A DNA stretch of 64,000 nt, from the NCBI RefSeq assembly GCF_007751715.1, contig NZ_CP036292.1:4657339-4721338 (forward strand), written 5' to 3'. The stretch is from Rosistilla oblonga (GTDB taxonomy: Bacteria; Planctomycetota; Planctomycetia; Pirellulales; Pirellulaceae). A model generated the notes under the pieces. It had not been told where the DNA came from, did not search any database, and saw only the letters and a program-made list of their open reading frames with translations. Shown in pieces: positions 54,402 to 63,799 of this stretch. The translations under genes and the position numbers were made by a program. Each line of letters begins with the position of its first letter. Positions within the stretch are counted from its first letter, which is position 1.

Positions 54402-57400
54402 ATGCCTGAATCTATGCAATCTAAAGACAACCAAGACCAAAATCTCCCATCGTACGACGAAGCGACCGCCGCACTGAACGACACTTACGTCTTCGAAGCT
54501 ACCCCGCTGGATCCCGCCGTCGAATTGCTGCTCGCCCAATACTCGCAGCCCATCTCCGATTCGATCGGCGTCGAAGCGGTAGCTTACGACCAACAGCCCG
54601 CCACGATCGAACAACCCGAAGTTGCTCAAGAGATCGCTGAGCTGATCGCACCAGCTGAGCAAAACTCAGGCGAGGAAGCCGCTGCTCAAGAAGTCGCTGC
54701 ACAAGAAGCCGCTGCTCAAGAAGCCGCTGCTCAAGAAGCTGCTGCTCAAGAAGCTGCTGCTCAAGAAGCTGCTGCTCAAGAAGCCGCTGCTAAAGAAGCT
54801 ACCGCTAAAGAAGCTGCCGCTAAAGAAGCTGCCGCTAAAGAAGCCGCTGCACAAGAAGTCGCTGCACAAGAAGCTGCTGCTCAAGAAGCTGCTGCTCAAG
54901 AAGCTGCTGCTCAAGAAGCCGCTGCTAAAGAAGCTGCCGCTAAAGAAGCCGCTGCACAAGAAGTCGCTGCACAAGAAGTCGCTGCACAAGAAGTCGCTGC
55001 ACAAGAAGCTGCTGCACAAGAAGCTGCTGCACAAGAAGCTGCTGCACAAGAAGCTGCTGCACAAGAAGCTGCTGCACAAGAAGCTGCTGCACAAGAAGCT
55101 GCTGCACAAGAAGCTGCTGCACAAGAAGCTGCTGCACAAGAAGCTGCTGCACAAGAAGCTGCTGCACAAGAAGCTGCTGCACAAGAAGCTGCTGCACAAG
55201 AAGCTGCTGCACAAGAAGCTGCTGCACAAGAAGCTGCTGCACAAGAAGCTGCTGCACAAGAAGCCGCTGCTAAAGAAGCTGCCGCACTAGAAGTCGCCAC
55301 TCAAGAAGTCGCCACTCAAGAAGTTGCTACTCAAGAAGTTGCTACTCAAGAAGTCGCTACTCAAGAAGTCGCTACTCAAGAAGTCGCTACTCAAGAAGTC
55401 GCTACTCAAGAAGTCGCTACTCAAGAAGTCGCTACTCAAGAAGTCGCTACTCAAGAAGTCGCTACTCAAGAAGTCGCTACTCAAGAAGTTGCTACTCAAG
55501 AAGTTGCTACTCAAGAAGTTGCTGCCAAAGAAGTTGCCGCTCAAGAAGTTGCTGCCAAAGAAGTTGCCGCTCAAGCGACACCTGCAGCAACTGCAAAGAG
55601 CGATCCACAGCCTGCAGCAGAGCCAGCAAAACCGGCGAAGCCAGCCGATCCGCTGTTCTCCGAACTGGAGCTGAGCCAAGAGGTTCAGCAAGCGGTAGCC
55701 AAGTCTGGATACGACAAACCGACTCCGGTTCAGGCTCAAATCATCCCACACATGTTGCAGCGTCGCGACCTGCTGGCACAATCGCAGACCGGAACCGGCA
55801 AGACAGCCGCCTTTGCATTGCCGATCCTATCGCAGATCGATCTCCGCGCTCCGACACCACAGGTTCTTGTCCTGGCACCGACGCGCGAACTGGCGATCCA
55901 AGTCGCCAAATCGTTCTCGACTTACGGAGCGTTTATCCCCGGCTTTGGCGTCTGTGCAATCTACGGCGGACAAGACTACGAACCACAGTTGCGACAATTG
56001 CGACGCGGTGTCCAGGTTGTTGTCGGCACGCCCGGCCGCGTGATCGACCACATCAATCGCGGCACCCTGAAGCTCGACGGCATCCGTTGTTTGGTCCTGG
56101 ACGAAGCCGACGAGATGCTGAACATGGGCTTTCTGGAAGATGTTGAGTTTGTACTCAAACATGCTCCCGACGAGCGACAGATTGCACTCTTCTCGGCAAC
56201 CATGCCAACTCCGATCCGAATGATCGCCGACCGTTACTTGAACGATCCGGCAAAGATCACGATCAAGAAGCGGACGATGACCGCGGAATCGATTCGGCAG
56301 CGGGCCGTATTTGTTGCTCAACGCGACAAAGTCGATGCATTGACGCGGATCTTGGAAGTGGAAGAGACCGACGGCGTGATCGTCTTCACTAAGACTCGCG
56401 ACGCGACGATCACGGTTGCCGAAGAACTGACACGCCAAGGCCTGGCAGCATCGCCGATCAACGGCGACATGCCACAGAAAGTCCGCGAACGAACGATCGA
56501 ACAACTGAAGTCGGGGCAGCTCGACATCTTGGTAGCGACCGACGTTGCAGCTCGCGGACTGGATGTGCAACGCATCAGCCACGTCTTCAACTTCGACCTG
56601 CCTCACGACAGCGAATCGTACGTGCACCGAATCGGCCGCACCGGGCGAGCGGGCCGCAGCGGCGAAGCGATTATCTTCTTGTCGGGCAATCAGCGTGGCA
56701 AGTTGCGAATGATCGAACGCGCGACAAAGCAGCAGATCGAAGTCATCGATCTGCCAAGCACGGCCGACATCAACGCGGCGCGGGTCAAACGGTTCAAGGA
56801 CCAAATCACGGCGATGACCGCTGATCACGACCTGACGATGTTCAAAGACCTGTTGACCGAATACGCCGAAGAGACCAACAAGTCGATGGACCAGATCGCA
56901 GCCGCTCTGGCGCAACTGGCACAACAAGGACGCCCCTTCCTTGTGAAGGATCGTCCTAGAAAAGAACGAGCCCCCCGAGGCGAAGAGCGCGGACGCGGCC
57001 GACGCGATCGTTTTGACGACGATTCGTTCGATCGCTCCGAACGACCACGACGCAGCGGCAAACCGGGCCGCCAACTTGGCGCTCCCGAGCCAGGCATGAC
57101 ACGTTACCGCATCCAAGTTGGATGGCAGGATGGCGTCAAACCAGGCAACATCGTCGGCGCGGTAGCCAATGAGGCTGGAATCGCTGGCGACTGCATCGGT
57201 GCGATCCAGATCAACGACCGCTTCAGCACGATCGACCTGCCCGAGGGAATGCCCAGCGATATCTACCACACGCTGTCGAACACTTGGGTCTCGGGAAAGC
57301 AGTTGCGTCTGCGTTTGGATAGCGATGGCGACTTCGAAGGTGGCGGCGGTCCACGCAAAGACTTTGGAAAAGGGAAGTTCAAAGGGAAACGCAACGGCCA

Positions 57401-57497
57401 AGGCTTCTCCGGCGGCGGCAAACCCGGCTTCTCCAAATCGCACTCGGGCAAACCGTTTGCTGGCGGCAAGAGCAAGAAGCGCAAAGCCAAAGCGTAA
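54402..57497 (+). CDS. DEAD-box RNA helicase (DeaD/CsdA-like) with 300-residue pentapeptide-repeat spacer
   Basis: The 1,031-residue protein has a 91-residue acidic N-terminus, a 300-residue repeat (92-391, mostly EAAAQ and EVATQ), and a complete helicase core from about residue 415: Q-motif PTPVQAQIIP, AQSQTGTGKTA, PTRELAIQ, VLDEADEML, SAT, ATDVAARGLD and HRIGRTGRAG. A DbpA-type RNA-binding domain follows (YRIQVGWQDGVKPGNIVGAV, to about 975), then a Gly/Lys-rich tail. DeaD-type helicases remodel rRNA and mRNA, especially in the cold. The usual length is near 600 residues, so the spacer is the main novelty. A bidirectional terminator follows 25 nt after the stop. Confidence 0.93.
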   Translation: MPESMQSKDNQDQNLPSYDEATAALNDTYVFEATPLDPAVELLLAQYSQPISDSIGVEAVAYDQQPATIEQPEVAQEIAELIAPAEQNSGEEAAAQEVAAQEAAAQEAAAQEAAAQEAAAQEAAAQEAAAKEATAKEAAAKEAAAKEAAAQEVAAQEAAAQEAAAQEAAAQEAAAKEAAAKEAAAQEVAAQEVAAQEVAAQEAAAQEAAAQEAAAQEAAAQEAAAQEAAAQEAAAQEAAAQEAAAQEAAAQEAAAQEAAAQEAAAQEAAAQEAAAQEAAAQEAAAQEAAAKEAAALEVATQEVATQEVATQEVATQEVATQEVATQEVATQEVATQEVATQEVATQEVATQEVATQEVATQEVATQEVATQEVAAKEVAAQEVAAKEVAAQATPAATAKSDPQPAAEPAKPAKPADPLFSELELSQEVQQAVAKSGYDKPTPVQAQIIPHMLQRRDLLAQSQTGTGKTAAFALPILSQIDLRAPTPQVLVLAPTRELAIQVAKSFSTYGAFIPGFGVCAIYGGQDYEPQLRQLRRGVQVVVGTPGRVIDHINRGTLKLDGIRCLVLDEADEMLNMGFLEDVEFVLKHAPDERQIALFSATMPTPIRMIADRYLNDPAKITIKKRTMTAESIRQRAVFVAQRDKVDALTRILEVEETDGVIVFTKTRDATITVAEELTRQGLAASPINGDMPQKVRERTIEQLKSGQLDILVATDVAARGLDVQRISHVFNFDLPHDSESYVHRIGRTGRAGRSGEAIIFLSGNQRGKLRMIERATKQQIEVIDLPSTADINAARVKRFKDQITAMTADHDLTMFKDLLTEYAEETNKSMDQIAAALAQLAQQGRPFLVKDRPRKERAPRGEERGRGRRDRFDDDSFDRSERPRRSGKPGRQLGAPEPGMTRYRIQVGWQDGVKPGNIVGAVANEAGIAGDCIGAIQINDRFSTIDLPEGMPSDIYHTLSNTWVSGKQLRLRLDSDGDFEGGGGPRKDFGKGKFKGKRNGQGFSGGGKPGFSKSHSGKPFAGGKSKKRKAKA
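54675..55574 (+). repeat. Sixty tandem 15-bp repeats within the helicase gene
   Basis: Exactly 60 in-frame 15-nt units encode EAAAQ, EAAAK, EVAAQ or EVATQ. Units 23-39 (55005-55259) are 17 identical copies of GAAGCTGCTGCACAA. Units 46-54 (55350-55484) are nine identical copies of GAAGTCGCTACTCAA. Flanking units are diverged. The pattern indicates recent expansion by slippage or recombination. Several other frames are open through the array and are not genes. Confidence 0.95.
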
Positions 57498-57521
57498 GCT
57501 GAATGCTGTGAATGAATAAAC

Positions 57522-57559
57522 AAAAAGGATGCGTCGGCGATCGCCGACGCATCCTTTTT
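57522..57559. terminator. Bidirectional intrinsic terminator between helicase and Usp genes
   Basis: A perfect 38-bp palindrome, arms 57522-57540 and 57541-57559 (AAAAAGGATGCGTCGGCGA and its complement), has an A run on one side and a T run on the other. It can terminate the plus-strand helicase gene and the convergent minus-strand Usp gene. A second, weaker hairpin (AACCGATT-GCCT-AATCGGTT) lies at 57572-57591. Confidence 0.85.
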
Positions 57560-57617
57560 TCGTTTCGAGATAACCGATTGCCTAATCGGTTTCAAATCGC
57601 CAGCGGATCAAACGCCG

Positions 57618-58526
57618 CTAGGTTGTCGCTGCCGCTTCATCGGCCTCTTTTCTACGCGCAATCGCCACGCTGCAATGGGCGTAACGAAGCACGTAACGCG
57701 AGACGCTGCCCAATAGGATGCGATTCAAGATATTGCGGTGATGATCCCCAGCGATGATCAGATCGCATTGATGGCGATCCGCATATTTGACCAACGCTTC
57801 GCCGGTGTGCCCATCGACAAGAATGGCCGTCTGGATATTTTCGATCGTCCCTTCGGCAAGCTTAAGGATCTCGTCGGCGTGCTGCTGGCTAGTATCGCGT
57901 TCCTGCTGCCAGTGCTGGTCCATATGTTCGATCAGATCCTGCCGGTAGAGGGTCAGGTCTTCGATCACATGTACTAGATGCAACTCAGCGTCCGCGGGCC
58001 ACTGGATCGCACGCAGAAGATCGATCAATTGCGTGTCGTCTTTTGAACCATCCAATGCCACCATGATGCGTCGCGGCGGTTGCTCGGCAGCCTCGGGCTT
58101 CGGAGGGCGAACAACCAACACACTGCTAGCGGTATGCGTTGCGACAAAGTCGGAAACGCTCCCCAACACGACGCGTTCCATCATCGATTTCCCGACCGCT
58201 CCCATCACGATCAGATCGGCGTTCCATTTGTCGGCTTCGCTACGAATTTCATAGCCCGGGGGCCCGACGACGAGATTGGAAACTGTCGAAGCGGTGCGAT
58301 TTTCAAATCGACTGCAGACCGCATCGAGGTGCTTGCGAAGCGCGACCTCTTCTTCTTGCATCACCGACTGAACAACCGCCGGCAACCCTGAAAAACCGAC
58401 CGATGCGGTGACCGGAACGCTGCTCAATACATTCAGTTCGATCGGCTCGGAAAATTGCAACTGATGCAAATAATCAGCGGCCGCATCAGACGATTCCGAT
58501 CGGTCGCTTGCCAGTAAAACACGCAT
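57618..58526 (-). CDS. Tandem universal stress protein (UspA domains)
   Basis: The 302-residue protein contains two Usp domains. The first (about 1-140) has the ATP-binding glycine pattern GAVGKSMMERVVLGSVS. The second (about 150-292) has GDHHRNILNRILLGSVS, in which the first glycine-x-x-glycine is altered to GDHHR, so nucleotide binding may be limited to one half. Tandem Usp proteins are cytoplasmic stress or energy-state factors. The gene is convergent with the DEAD-box helicase across a shared terminator. Confidence 0.9.
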   Translation of the reverse strand: MRVLLASDRSESSDAAADYLHQLQFSEPIELNVLSSVPVTASVGFSGLPAVVQSVMQEEEVALRKHLDAVCSRFENRTASTVSNLVVGPPGYEIRSEADKWNADLIVMGAVGKSMMERVVLGSVSDFVATHTASSVLVVRPPKPEAAEQPPRRIMVALDGSKDDTQLIDLLRAIQWPADAELHLVHVIEDLTLYRQDLIEHMDQHWQQERDTSQQHADEILKLAEGTIENIQTAILVDGHTGEALVKYADRHQCDLIIAGDHHRNILNRILLGSVSRYVLRYAHCSVAIARRKEADEAAATT

Positions 58527-58773
58527 TGCTTCATGCCTCTATGCAGGTGGGAGACTCTAGGTTTCGTCATTGTCGCACGTTCTAAACTGCGCGGCTAGCG
58601 GCGCAGCCGATCGACGAGGCGATTCGTTCGCACACCGCTTCTCGCCTCGCAGCCCCGACGACTCACCCCAGTCGCGATGGTCGCACCACCGAACTGCCGC
58701 AGCTAGGATCGGTAAAGGCTCACGAACACGCTCGGCGGGTGTTGGTTTTCTGCTGGAAGCGGGGAACTCGATT

Positions 58774-58804
58774 GTTCACCCCCGGTTAAGTTCTGTTACA
58801 ATCG
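58774..58804 (+). promoter_or_regulatory. Possible promoter of the VWA-domain gene
   Basis: TTGTTC (58774-58779) and TACAAT (58799-58804) are 19 nt apart, slightly wide but tolerable. The predicted leader is about 80 nt. GAGG lies 11 nt before the ATG at 58890. Nothing else was found in 58527-58889. Confidence 0.4.
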
Positions 58805-58889
58805 GACAAGCGGCGGTGCGCTCATTCGACGCAGCACTGGCGAATGATCAGAACATCTTTCTGTGGCTTGAGAGACGAGGCATTTTTAT

Positions 58890-60812
58890 ATGAGTAACAC
58901 CCAGCAGTTCGGCACGACGACGGTAGAAGACGACGCGGCCGAGAGCCTGCCAGTCGCGACGGGGTTTCGCGGCATGCTGCACGGCTTTGGAGCGACGGGT
59001 GTTTCGATGCTGATTCACATGCTGATCCTGCTATCGCTGGCGTTGATCACATTTGACAATCCGGTGCAGGTGATCTCTCAGATCTTGGTAGTCCCCACGC
59101 CCACAATCGAAGATCCGCCGGTGGAGATCGAACTCGAACCCGAAGTCGAAATCGTACAACCCGAAAACGTCGCCCTGTTTACCGCGGCACCGGCGATGGG
59201 GATGACCAGCAACACGCCCGAAGCGATCAGCAAACCCAAGCTAGACCAGACATTGGTTGCCAAGGCGAACACCTCCAAAATTTCGATCGATGCGCCCACC
59301 GTGGCGATGCCCAGCAGCATGTCGCTGATCGCTGCGGTCCCCGATGGCGAAGTAAAAGGGGAATCTCGAGACATCGTCGACAGCTACCAGCAAGCGATCG
59401 ACCGGATGTCGCAAGAATTGATCTGGATGGTCGACAAGGGTCCCGTCTTGGCGATCTGGTGTTTCGATCAATCCGAAAGTATGAAAGACGATCAAAAGGA
59501 GATCCGCGATCGGATCGACAACGTCTATGAACAACTCGGGTTGGACGATCGCGTCGGATCGGGCAGCGATGCCCTGCTGACCGCGGTAACCAGCTACGGC
59601 GAACGGTTTATCGATCACACGCAGCACAAACCGACTCACGACCGCGCCAAGATCCGCGGCGCTATCGATGCGGTGCCGATCGACCGAAGCGGTAAAGAGA
59701 TGATGTGCGCGGCTGTTGGAACCGCGATCACGACCTATCGCGATCTCACGCGTCGCGGTCGTCAGATGGCGCTGATTTTGGTCACCGACGAGAGTGGCGA
59801 CACCGGGAACAACGACGTCTACATGGAAAAAGCGATCGAGGTCGCCAAGGCGGCGAAGTGCAAAATTTTTGTCCTCGGTCGCGAGTCGGTGTTTGGGTAT
59901 CCCTATGCCTACATCCGCTGGAATCATCCGCAAACAAAACGAACTCACTGGTTGCAGGTCGATCGTGGCCCCGAGACCGCGTTTCCCGAACAACTGCAGA
60001 CCGATGGGTTCCGACGCCGCCACGATGCGTTCAGCAGCGGATTCGGGCCGTACGAACAGTCTCGTATGGCGCGGGAGACGAACGGTATCTTCTTTATGTT
60101 GCCAAGCGTCGAAACGAACCTCGTCGGTGCGCACAAAGAAAAATACGAACTCGACGCCTTACGTCCCTATCGCCCCGATTTGCGAGCTCGCGTCGAAGCG
60201 TTTGCTGATCGCAAGCAGTTCCCACTGCGGACGCTGATTTGGCAGGTGATCCAAGACCTCAATCCGCACCAGAAAGGCGCGCAACAGGCTGTCGAATTGC
60301 GAGTGGAGTTCTCGACGAAACCGCCGGAATTTGTTCAACAGGTCCGGCAGGAACAGGCCAAAGCAAAGATGCATCTGCAGTACATGGCCAGAGCCGAGAA
60401 GACGATGCTTGAGGGGAAGAAACTTCGCGAACAGGAAGCCGATCCGCGTTGGCAGGCGAACTATGACCTGACGCTCGCCCAGTTGATCGCCTACCAAGCT
60501 CGAGTCTACGAATATGGCGTTGCGCTGGAAGAATTCCTTAAAAACCCCAAGACAGCCGCTCCAATGAAAGGCGGCAAGGTCTTTGTGCACTGGGATATCT
60601 ACACCAACAACAAAGTCAGAACCGAAGACGCGAAGCCGTACATCGAGCGAGCCAAGACGTTATTTAACGAAGTCGTCTCCACACATCCCGGATCGCCTTG
60701 GGCGGCGCGGGCAAAATGGGAACTCGCACGCGGTTTTGGCGTCGATTTACGGGCGGACTACCACACGCCAGTCGTCGATGTGAAAAACCCAACCCCGATC
60801 CCCAAACTATAG
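58890..60812 (+). CDS. Membrane-anchored VWA-domain protein
   Basis: The 640-residue protein has a short cytoplasmic start, one membrane helix (GVSMLIHMLILLSLALITF), an acidic/proline linker like that of TonB-type proteins (PPVEIELEPEVEIVQPE), and a von Willebrand A domain (about residues 185-420). The metal-site motif reads FDQSESM (a DxSxS site), with AAVGTAITT and VTDESGD as the later MIDAS elements. A helical C-terminal part (QEQAKAKMHLQYMARAEKTML) follows. VWA proteins bind partners through the metal ion. Planctomycete genomes carry many of unknown role. There is no adjacent MoxR ATPase. Confidence 0.85.
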   Translation: MSNTQQFGTTTVEDDAAESLPVATGFRGMLHGFGATGVSMLIHMLILLSLALITFDNPVQVISQILVVPTPTIEDPPVEIELEPEVEIVQPENVALFTAAPAMGMTSNTPEAISKPKLDQTLVAKANTSKISIDAPTVAMPSSMSLIAAVPDGEVKGESRDIVDSYQQAIDRMSQELIWMVDKGPVLAIWCFDQSESMKDDQKEIRDRIDNVYEQLGLDDRVGSGSDALLTAVTSYGERFIDHTQHKPTHDRAKIRGAIDAVPIDRSGKEMMCAAVGTAITTYRDLTRRGRQMALILVTDESGDTGNNDVYMEKAIEVAKAAKCKIFVLGRESVFGYPYAYIRWNHPQTKRTHWLQVDRGPETAFPEQLQTDGFRRRHDAFSSGFGPYEQSRMARETNGIFFMLPSVETNLVGAHKEKYELDALRPYRPDLRARVEAFADRKQFPLRTLIWQVIQDLNPHQKGAQQAVELRVEFSTKPPEFVQQVRQEQAKAKMHLQYMARAEKTMLEGKKLREQEADPRWQANYDLTLAQLIAYQARVYEYGVALEEFLKNPKTAAPMKGGKVFVHWDIYTNNKVRTEDAKPYIERAKTLFNEVVSTHPGSPWAARAKWELARGFGVDLRADYHTPVVDVKNPTPIPKL

Positions 60813-60919
60813 ATCGACGGTGGTCGTCAAGGTTGATTGCACAGGAAGCCTTGGTCGGGATATCATGGGCTGATCATTCCGCAGATTCGGTCGGTCGATG
60901 GATTCAGGAGACAGGTTAG

Positions 60920-61249
60920 ATGCCGTTGTTCGAAATAGAAACCAATGCCCATATCATCATCACATGGGCAGCAGATGAAGATGCCGCCCACGCGGTGGTG
61001 GTCGACGCCTATCCGACCGATACGGTGATTCGGATGACCAAGCGTCCCCGCGACAGTTGGGTCATTTCCAAGGGCGCTCTGGGGCTGACGACGACCCCAT
61101 CTCTGGATCCATGTGTCACGGCTCGCGATTGCCTGGCCAAATCCTCGGGAGACAAAGTCCACGCGATTCGACTGTATATGAACCAAACCGGCACCGATTT
61201 GGACGCCGCCCGGAAAGTCATCGAATCGAACATGGTCATGGGCTGGTAG
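60920..61249 (+). CDS. Small protein with L7/L12 C-terminal-like domain
   Basis: The 109-residue protein begins with an amphipathic beta region (MPLFEIETNAHIIITWAADE). It ends with KVHAIRLYMNQTGTDLDAAR followed by KVIES, closely resembling the helix pattern of the ribosomal protein bL12 C-terminal domain, which normally binds translation factors. It is not bL12 itself, as the hinge and dimerisation parts are missing. The gene follows the VWA gene by 107 nt. Function unknown. Confidence 0.7.
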   Translation: MPLFEIETNAHIIITWAADEDAAHAVVVDAYPTDTVIRMTKRPRDSWVISKGALGLTTTPSLDPCVTARDCLAKSSGDKVHAIRLYMNQTGTDLDAARKVIESNMVMGW

Positions 61250-61303
61250 ATCGGCTGTTAAAAGCTAGTACACCGCATCTTCCGCTGCGATGAGGATTCC
61301 GAG

Positions 61304-63721
61304 TTGTCGATCATCTTATCGCGACAGCCATCTGGCCCGCCGAACTCGTCTCCACTCCGGTTGTTGCTGCTGTTATTGTGTTGCTTGCCGCTGGTTGGTT
61401 GCGATGGCTGCCGGCGAACAGACGATCCGGACGTTACCGACAAGCCTCCGGAGCCTGAAATCGCTGTTGGCATCTTGCGAACGATGCCCGCTCACGCCGA
61501 ATCGCCAGTCAGTTACGTAAAGCCAGGGCATTGGGCCGCCGCTTACCAAGATCTCAAAGCGACACGCCAAGACCATCGCGGGGCGTTGCAAACCGAATCG
61601 CTCGCGACCGACGGCCGCAGACTGCCGGTCGGCAAAACCGAATACAGCTTTCTCTTCTCTCGCCCCGCGGCATTGGTCAAAGGCCAACAAAAGCGATTTG
61701 ATCTGCAACTCTACGTGCCGCACCACAGCGAGCAAACGCAGCGGGGGACGCTGTTGCAAAGTTCCTTTGCGTCGCGTCAAGGAAGCCTCTTCGATGGCAT
61801 CCAGTCGCGGCTCAACACGATGCCCGCCTACCAATACTACTTTGTTGTCCTCACCTCCAGGCCTGCCGACTTCGCCTATATCGGCGACGACGACTGGCAG
61901 CGAATGCGGTCGGATGAACTATCCGATAGCGAACAGAACATCCACTATCGGTTGGTTGCTCCAAGCACCGAAGGAGTCGTTCCAATCCCCAATAGCTTTC
62001 TGCAATGGACATCGATCGCTTACGTCTTGTGGGACGATTTAAGCCCCGAAACGTTAACCTCCGACCAACAGCAGGCGCTGCTCGACTGGGTCGCTTGGGG
62101 CGGGCGAGTGATCGTCAACGGCCCCGCATCAGCCGCCAGCTTCCGCGGAACTCCTCTGCAGACTCTGCTGCCGATCGAAGCAGCCGACAGCAGTGAATTG
62201 AGCGGTGAGCAGATCGCGCCGCTGCTGCAGGCTTGGCAAGTTCCCGACGACTCTGCAAACGCATCCAACGGCGATACGACAGCGACGGTTGTCAACCAAT
62301 TGGCGTCCGTCGACTCGATGCCAGGAGCAGGTGGCGCGAAACGCGATGGCGCACGCGAAGTCGACGGGACCAACGACCTCGTGCTCGAAAGGAACACTGG
62401 TCGAGGCAACGTGGTGATCACGAGGTTCGATCTGACGGCCGGCTGGTTGCGGAAATGGCCAGCCGCGTCGGGGTTCTACAACGGCGCGTTGCTGCGGCGG
62501 CCGCCCCGCGATTTCGAACGGTTGAATTTTGGAGTGCAGACTGTTTTTGCCGACGGTTTGCAGAAACAGACGCGCAATCCACAGCTCGTCTCGGGGCTGC
62601 GAATCCTCAGCCGCGACATGTCGTTTGCTGGCGGGACCGCTGCCGCCATCGAAGACTCGCGTCCGACGAAGACGCAGGAATCTAGCTGGATCAGCAGCCG
62701 GTTCGATCCCGATGTCGCCGGAGGTGTCGCCGCCTGGAACGAAAAGAGCGGCGTGTCGTCGGTCGCCCGCAACGCCTTACAAAAAGCTGCGGGGATTTCG
62801 ATCCCTCCCGCTCGCTTTGTCGCCCGCAGCCTAATCTGGTACCTCGCTATTCTGGTCCCCCTGAACTACATCATCTTCCGCCTGCTGGGGCGGCTCGAGT
62901 GGGCCTGGATCGCGGTCCCCGTAATCGCTGCTGGCGGAGCGATCTGGATCGCGAGGCAAGCGCAACTGGACATCGGCTTCGCCCGCAGCCGCAGCGAGCT
63001 CGCGCTGCTTGAAATCCAAGGCGGCCACGACCGCGGCCACCTGACCCGGTACATGGCTTTGTATAATTCATTGAGCACAACCTACGAAGCCGACTTCGAC
63101 ACCCGCGAAGCTCTGCTCGCGCCGGTCTCGATGAGCAGCAACCCAACCGAGGCTCAACAACAGATCCAATTCCGCACCGGATTCAGCTCCGGTGTCCAGG
63201 TCCAAGGGCTCAACGTCCCTTCGAACAAGACTCAGTTGCTGCATGCGGAACAGATGGTTTCGCTGGGCGGCGTGCTCTCGATTTCCGATGACGAAACCAC
63301 GCTTCACAACGACACGGTGTTCGAATTCGATGACGTATCGGTGGTCCGTCGCAACGACGCCAACGAACTCGAATCCGCTCCGCTGGGGCCGCTGCAAGCT
63401 GGCGAATCGGTCCGACTGAACTTTCAATCAGCCGGTGCTGCGGTGGCCTTGGGAACCGACATCCCCGAGGACTCCGCCGACCTGATGCGGATCGTCTTAT
63501 CTGAACACCAATTGCCGGCGGGTGAGATCCGCCTGATCGGCCGAATCGCAAGCGAACTGCCAGGCTGCCAAATTACGCCTCAGGCCTCCCAGACGCAGGC
63601 ACAAACCGTCGTCCACGCAACGCTCCGCTATCCGCCCCTGCCGACCGCCCGCCCCGATCTGCGAATGCGGCCCGAGGTGCAGGTGGAAGGGGAAGATTTT
63701 GGCCTGCCAGCGGAACAGTAG
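61304..63721 (+). CDS. Large putative lipoprotein with two internal membrane helices (TTG start)
   Basis: The 805-residue protein starts with TTG at 61304, preceded by GAGG (61292-61295). No ATG lies before the export signal, whose end LPLVGC is a lipobox, predicting lipid attachment at the cysteine. The next 500 residues are soluble and include a glutamine-amidotransferase-like strand pattern (WVAWGGRVIVNGP). Two helices follow (IWYLAILVPLNYIIFRLLG and AWIAVPVIAAGGAIWI), then a C-terminal beta-rich region. This layout is common in planctomycete proteins encoded near aerotolerance (BatA/VWA) clusters, which fits the VWA gene upstream. The exact role is unknown. Confidence 0.8.
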   Translation: MSIILSRQPSGPPNSSPLRLLLLLLCCLPLVGCDGCRRTDDPDVTDKPPEPEIAVGILRTMPAHAESPVSYVKPGHWAAAYQDLKATRQDHRGALQTESLATDGRRLPVGKTEYSFLFSRPAALVKGQQKRFDLQLYVPHHSEQTQRGTLLQSSFASRQGSLFDGIQSRLNTMPAYQYYFVVLTSRPADFAYIGDDDWQRMRSDELSDSEQNIHYRLVAPSTEGVVPIPNSFLQWTSIAYVLWDDLSPETLTSDQQQALLDWVAWGGRVIVNGPASAASFRGTPLQTLLPIEAADSSELSGEQIAPLLQAWQVPDDSANASNGDTTATVVNQLASVDSMPGAGGAKRDGAREVDGTNDLVLERNTGRGNVVITRFDLTAGWLRKWPAASGFYNGALLRRPPRDFERLNFGVQTVFADGLQKQTRNPQLVSGLRILSRDMSFAGGTAAAIEDSRPTKTQESSWISSRFDPDVAGGVAAWNEKSGVSSVARNALQKAAGISIPPARFVARSLIWYLAILVPLNYIIFRLLGRLEWAWIAVPVIAAGGAIWIARQAQLDIGFARSRSELALLEIQGGHDRGHLTRYMALYNSLSTTYEADFDTREALLAPVSMSSNPTEAQQQIQFRTGFSSGVQVQGLNVPSNKTQLLHAEQMVSLGGVLSISDDETTLHNDTVFEFDDVSVVRRNDANELESAPLGPLQAGESVRLNFQSAGAAVALGTDIPEDSADLMRIVLSEHQLPAGEIRLIGRIASELPGCQITPQASQTQAQTVVHATLRYPPLPTARPDLRMRPEVQVEGEDFGLPAEQ

Positions 63722-63799
63722 CATTTGGGTTTTCGATCGATTATAAACGCCAGTGCTTCTCCCCCATTCCTGGAACCCTCTGACGCCTAGGCGGATGTG

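Noticed and set aside
54666-55300. Long minus-strand open frames through the helicase repeat (Cys/Ser/Phe-Leu and Ala-Ser-Cys repeats)
   Set aside because: They arise automatically because the 15-bp unit lacks stop codons in those frames; there is no start signal and no sensible protein.
54675-55574. CRISPR-like array
   Set aside because: The 15-bp units are contiguous with no spacers and are in frame within a helicase gene.
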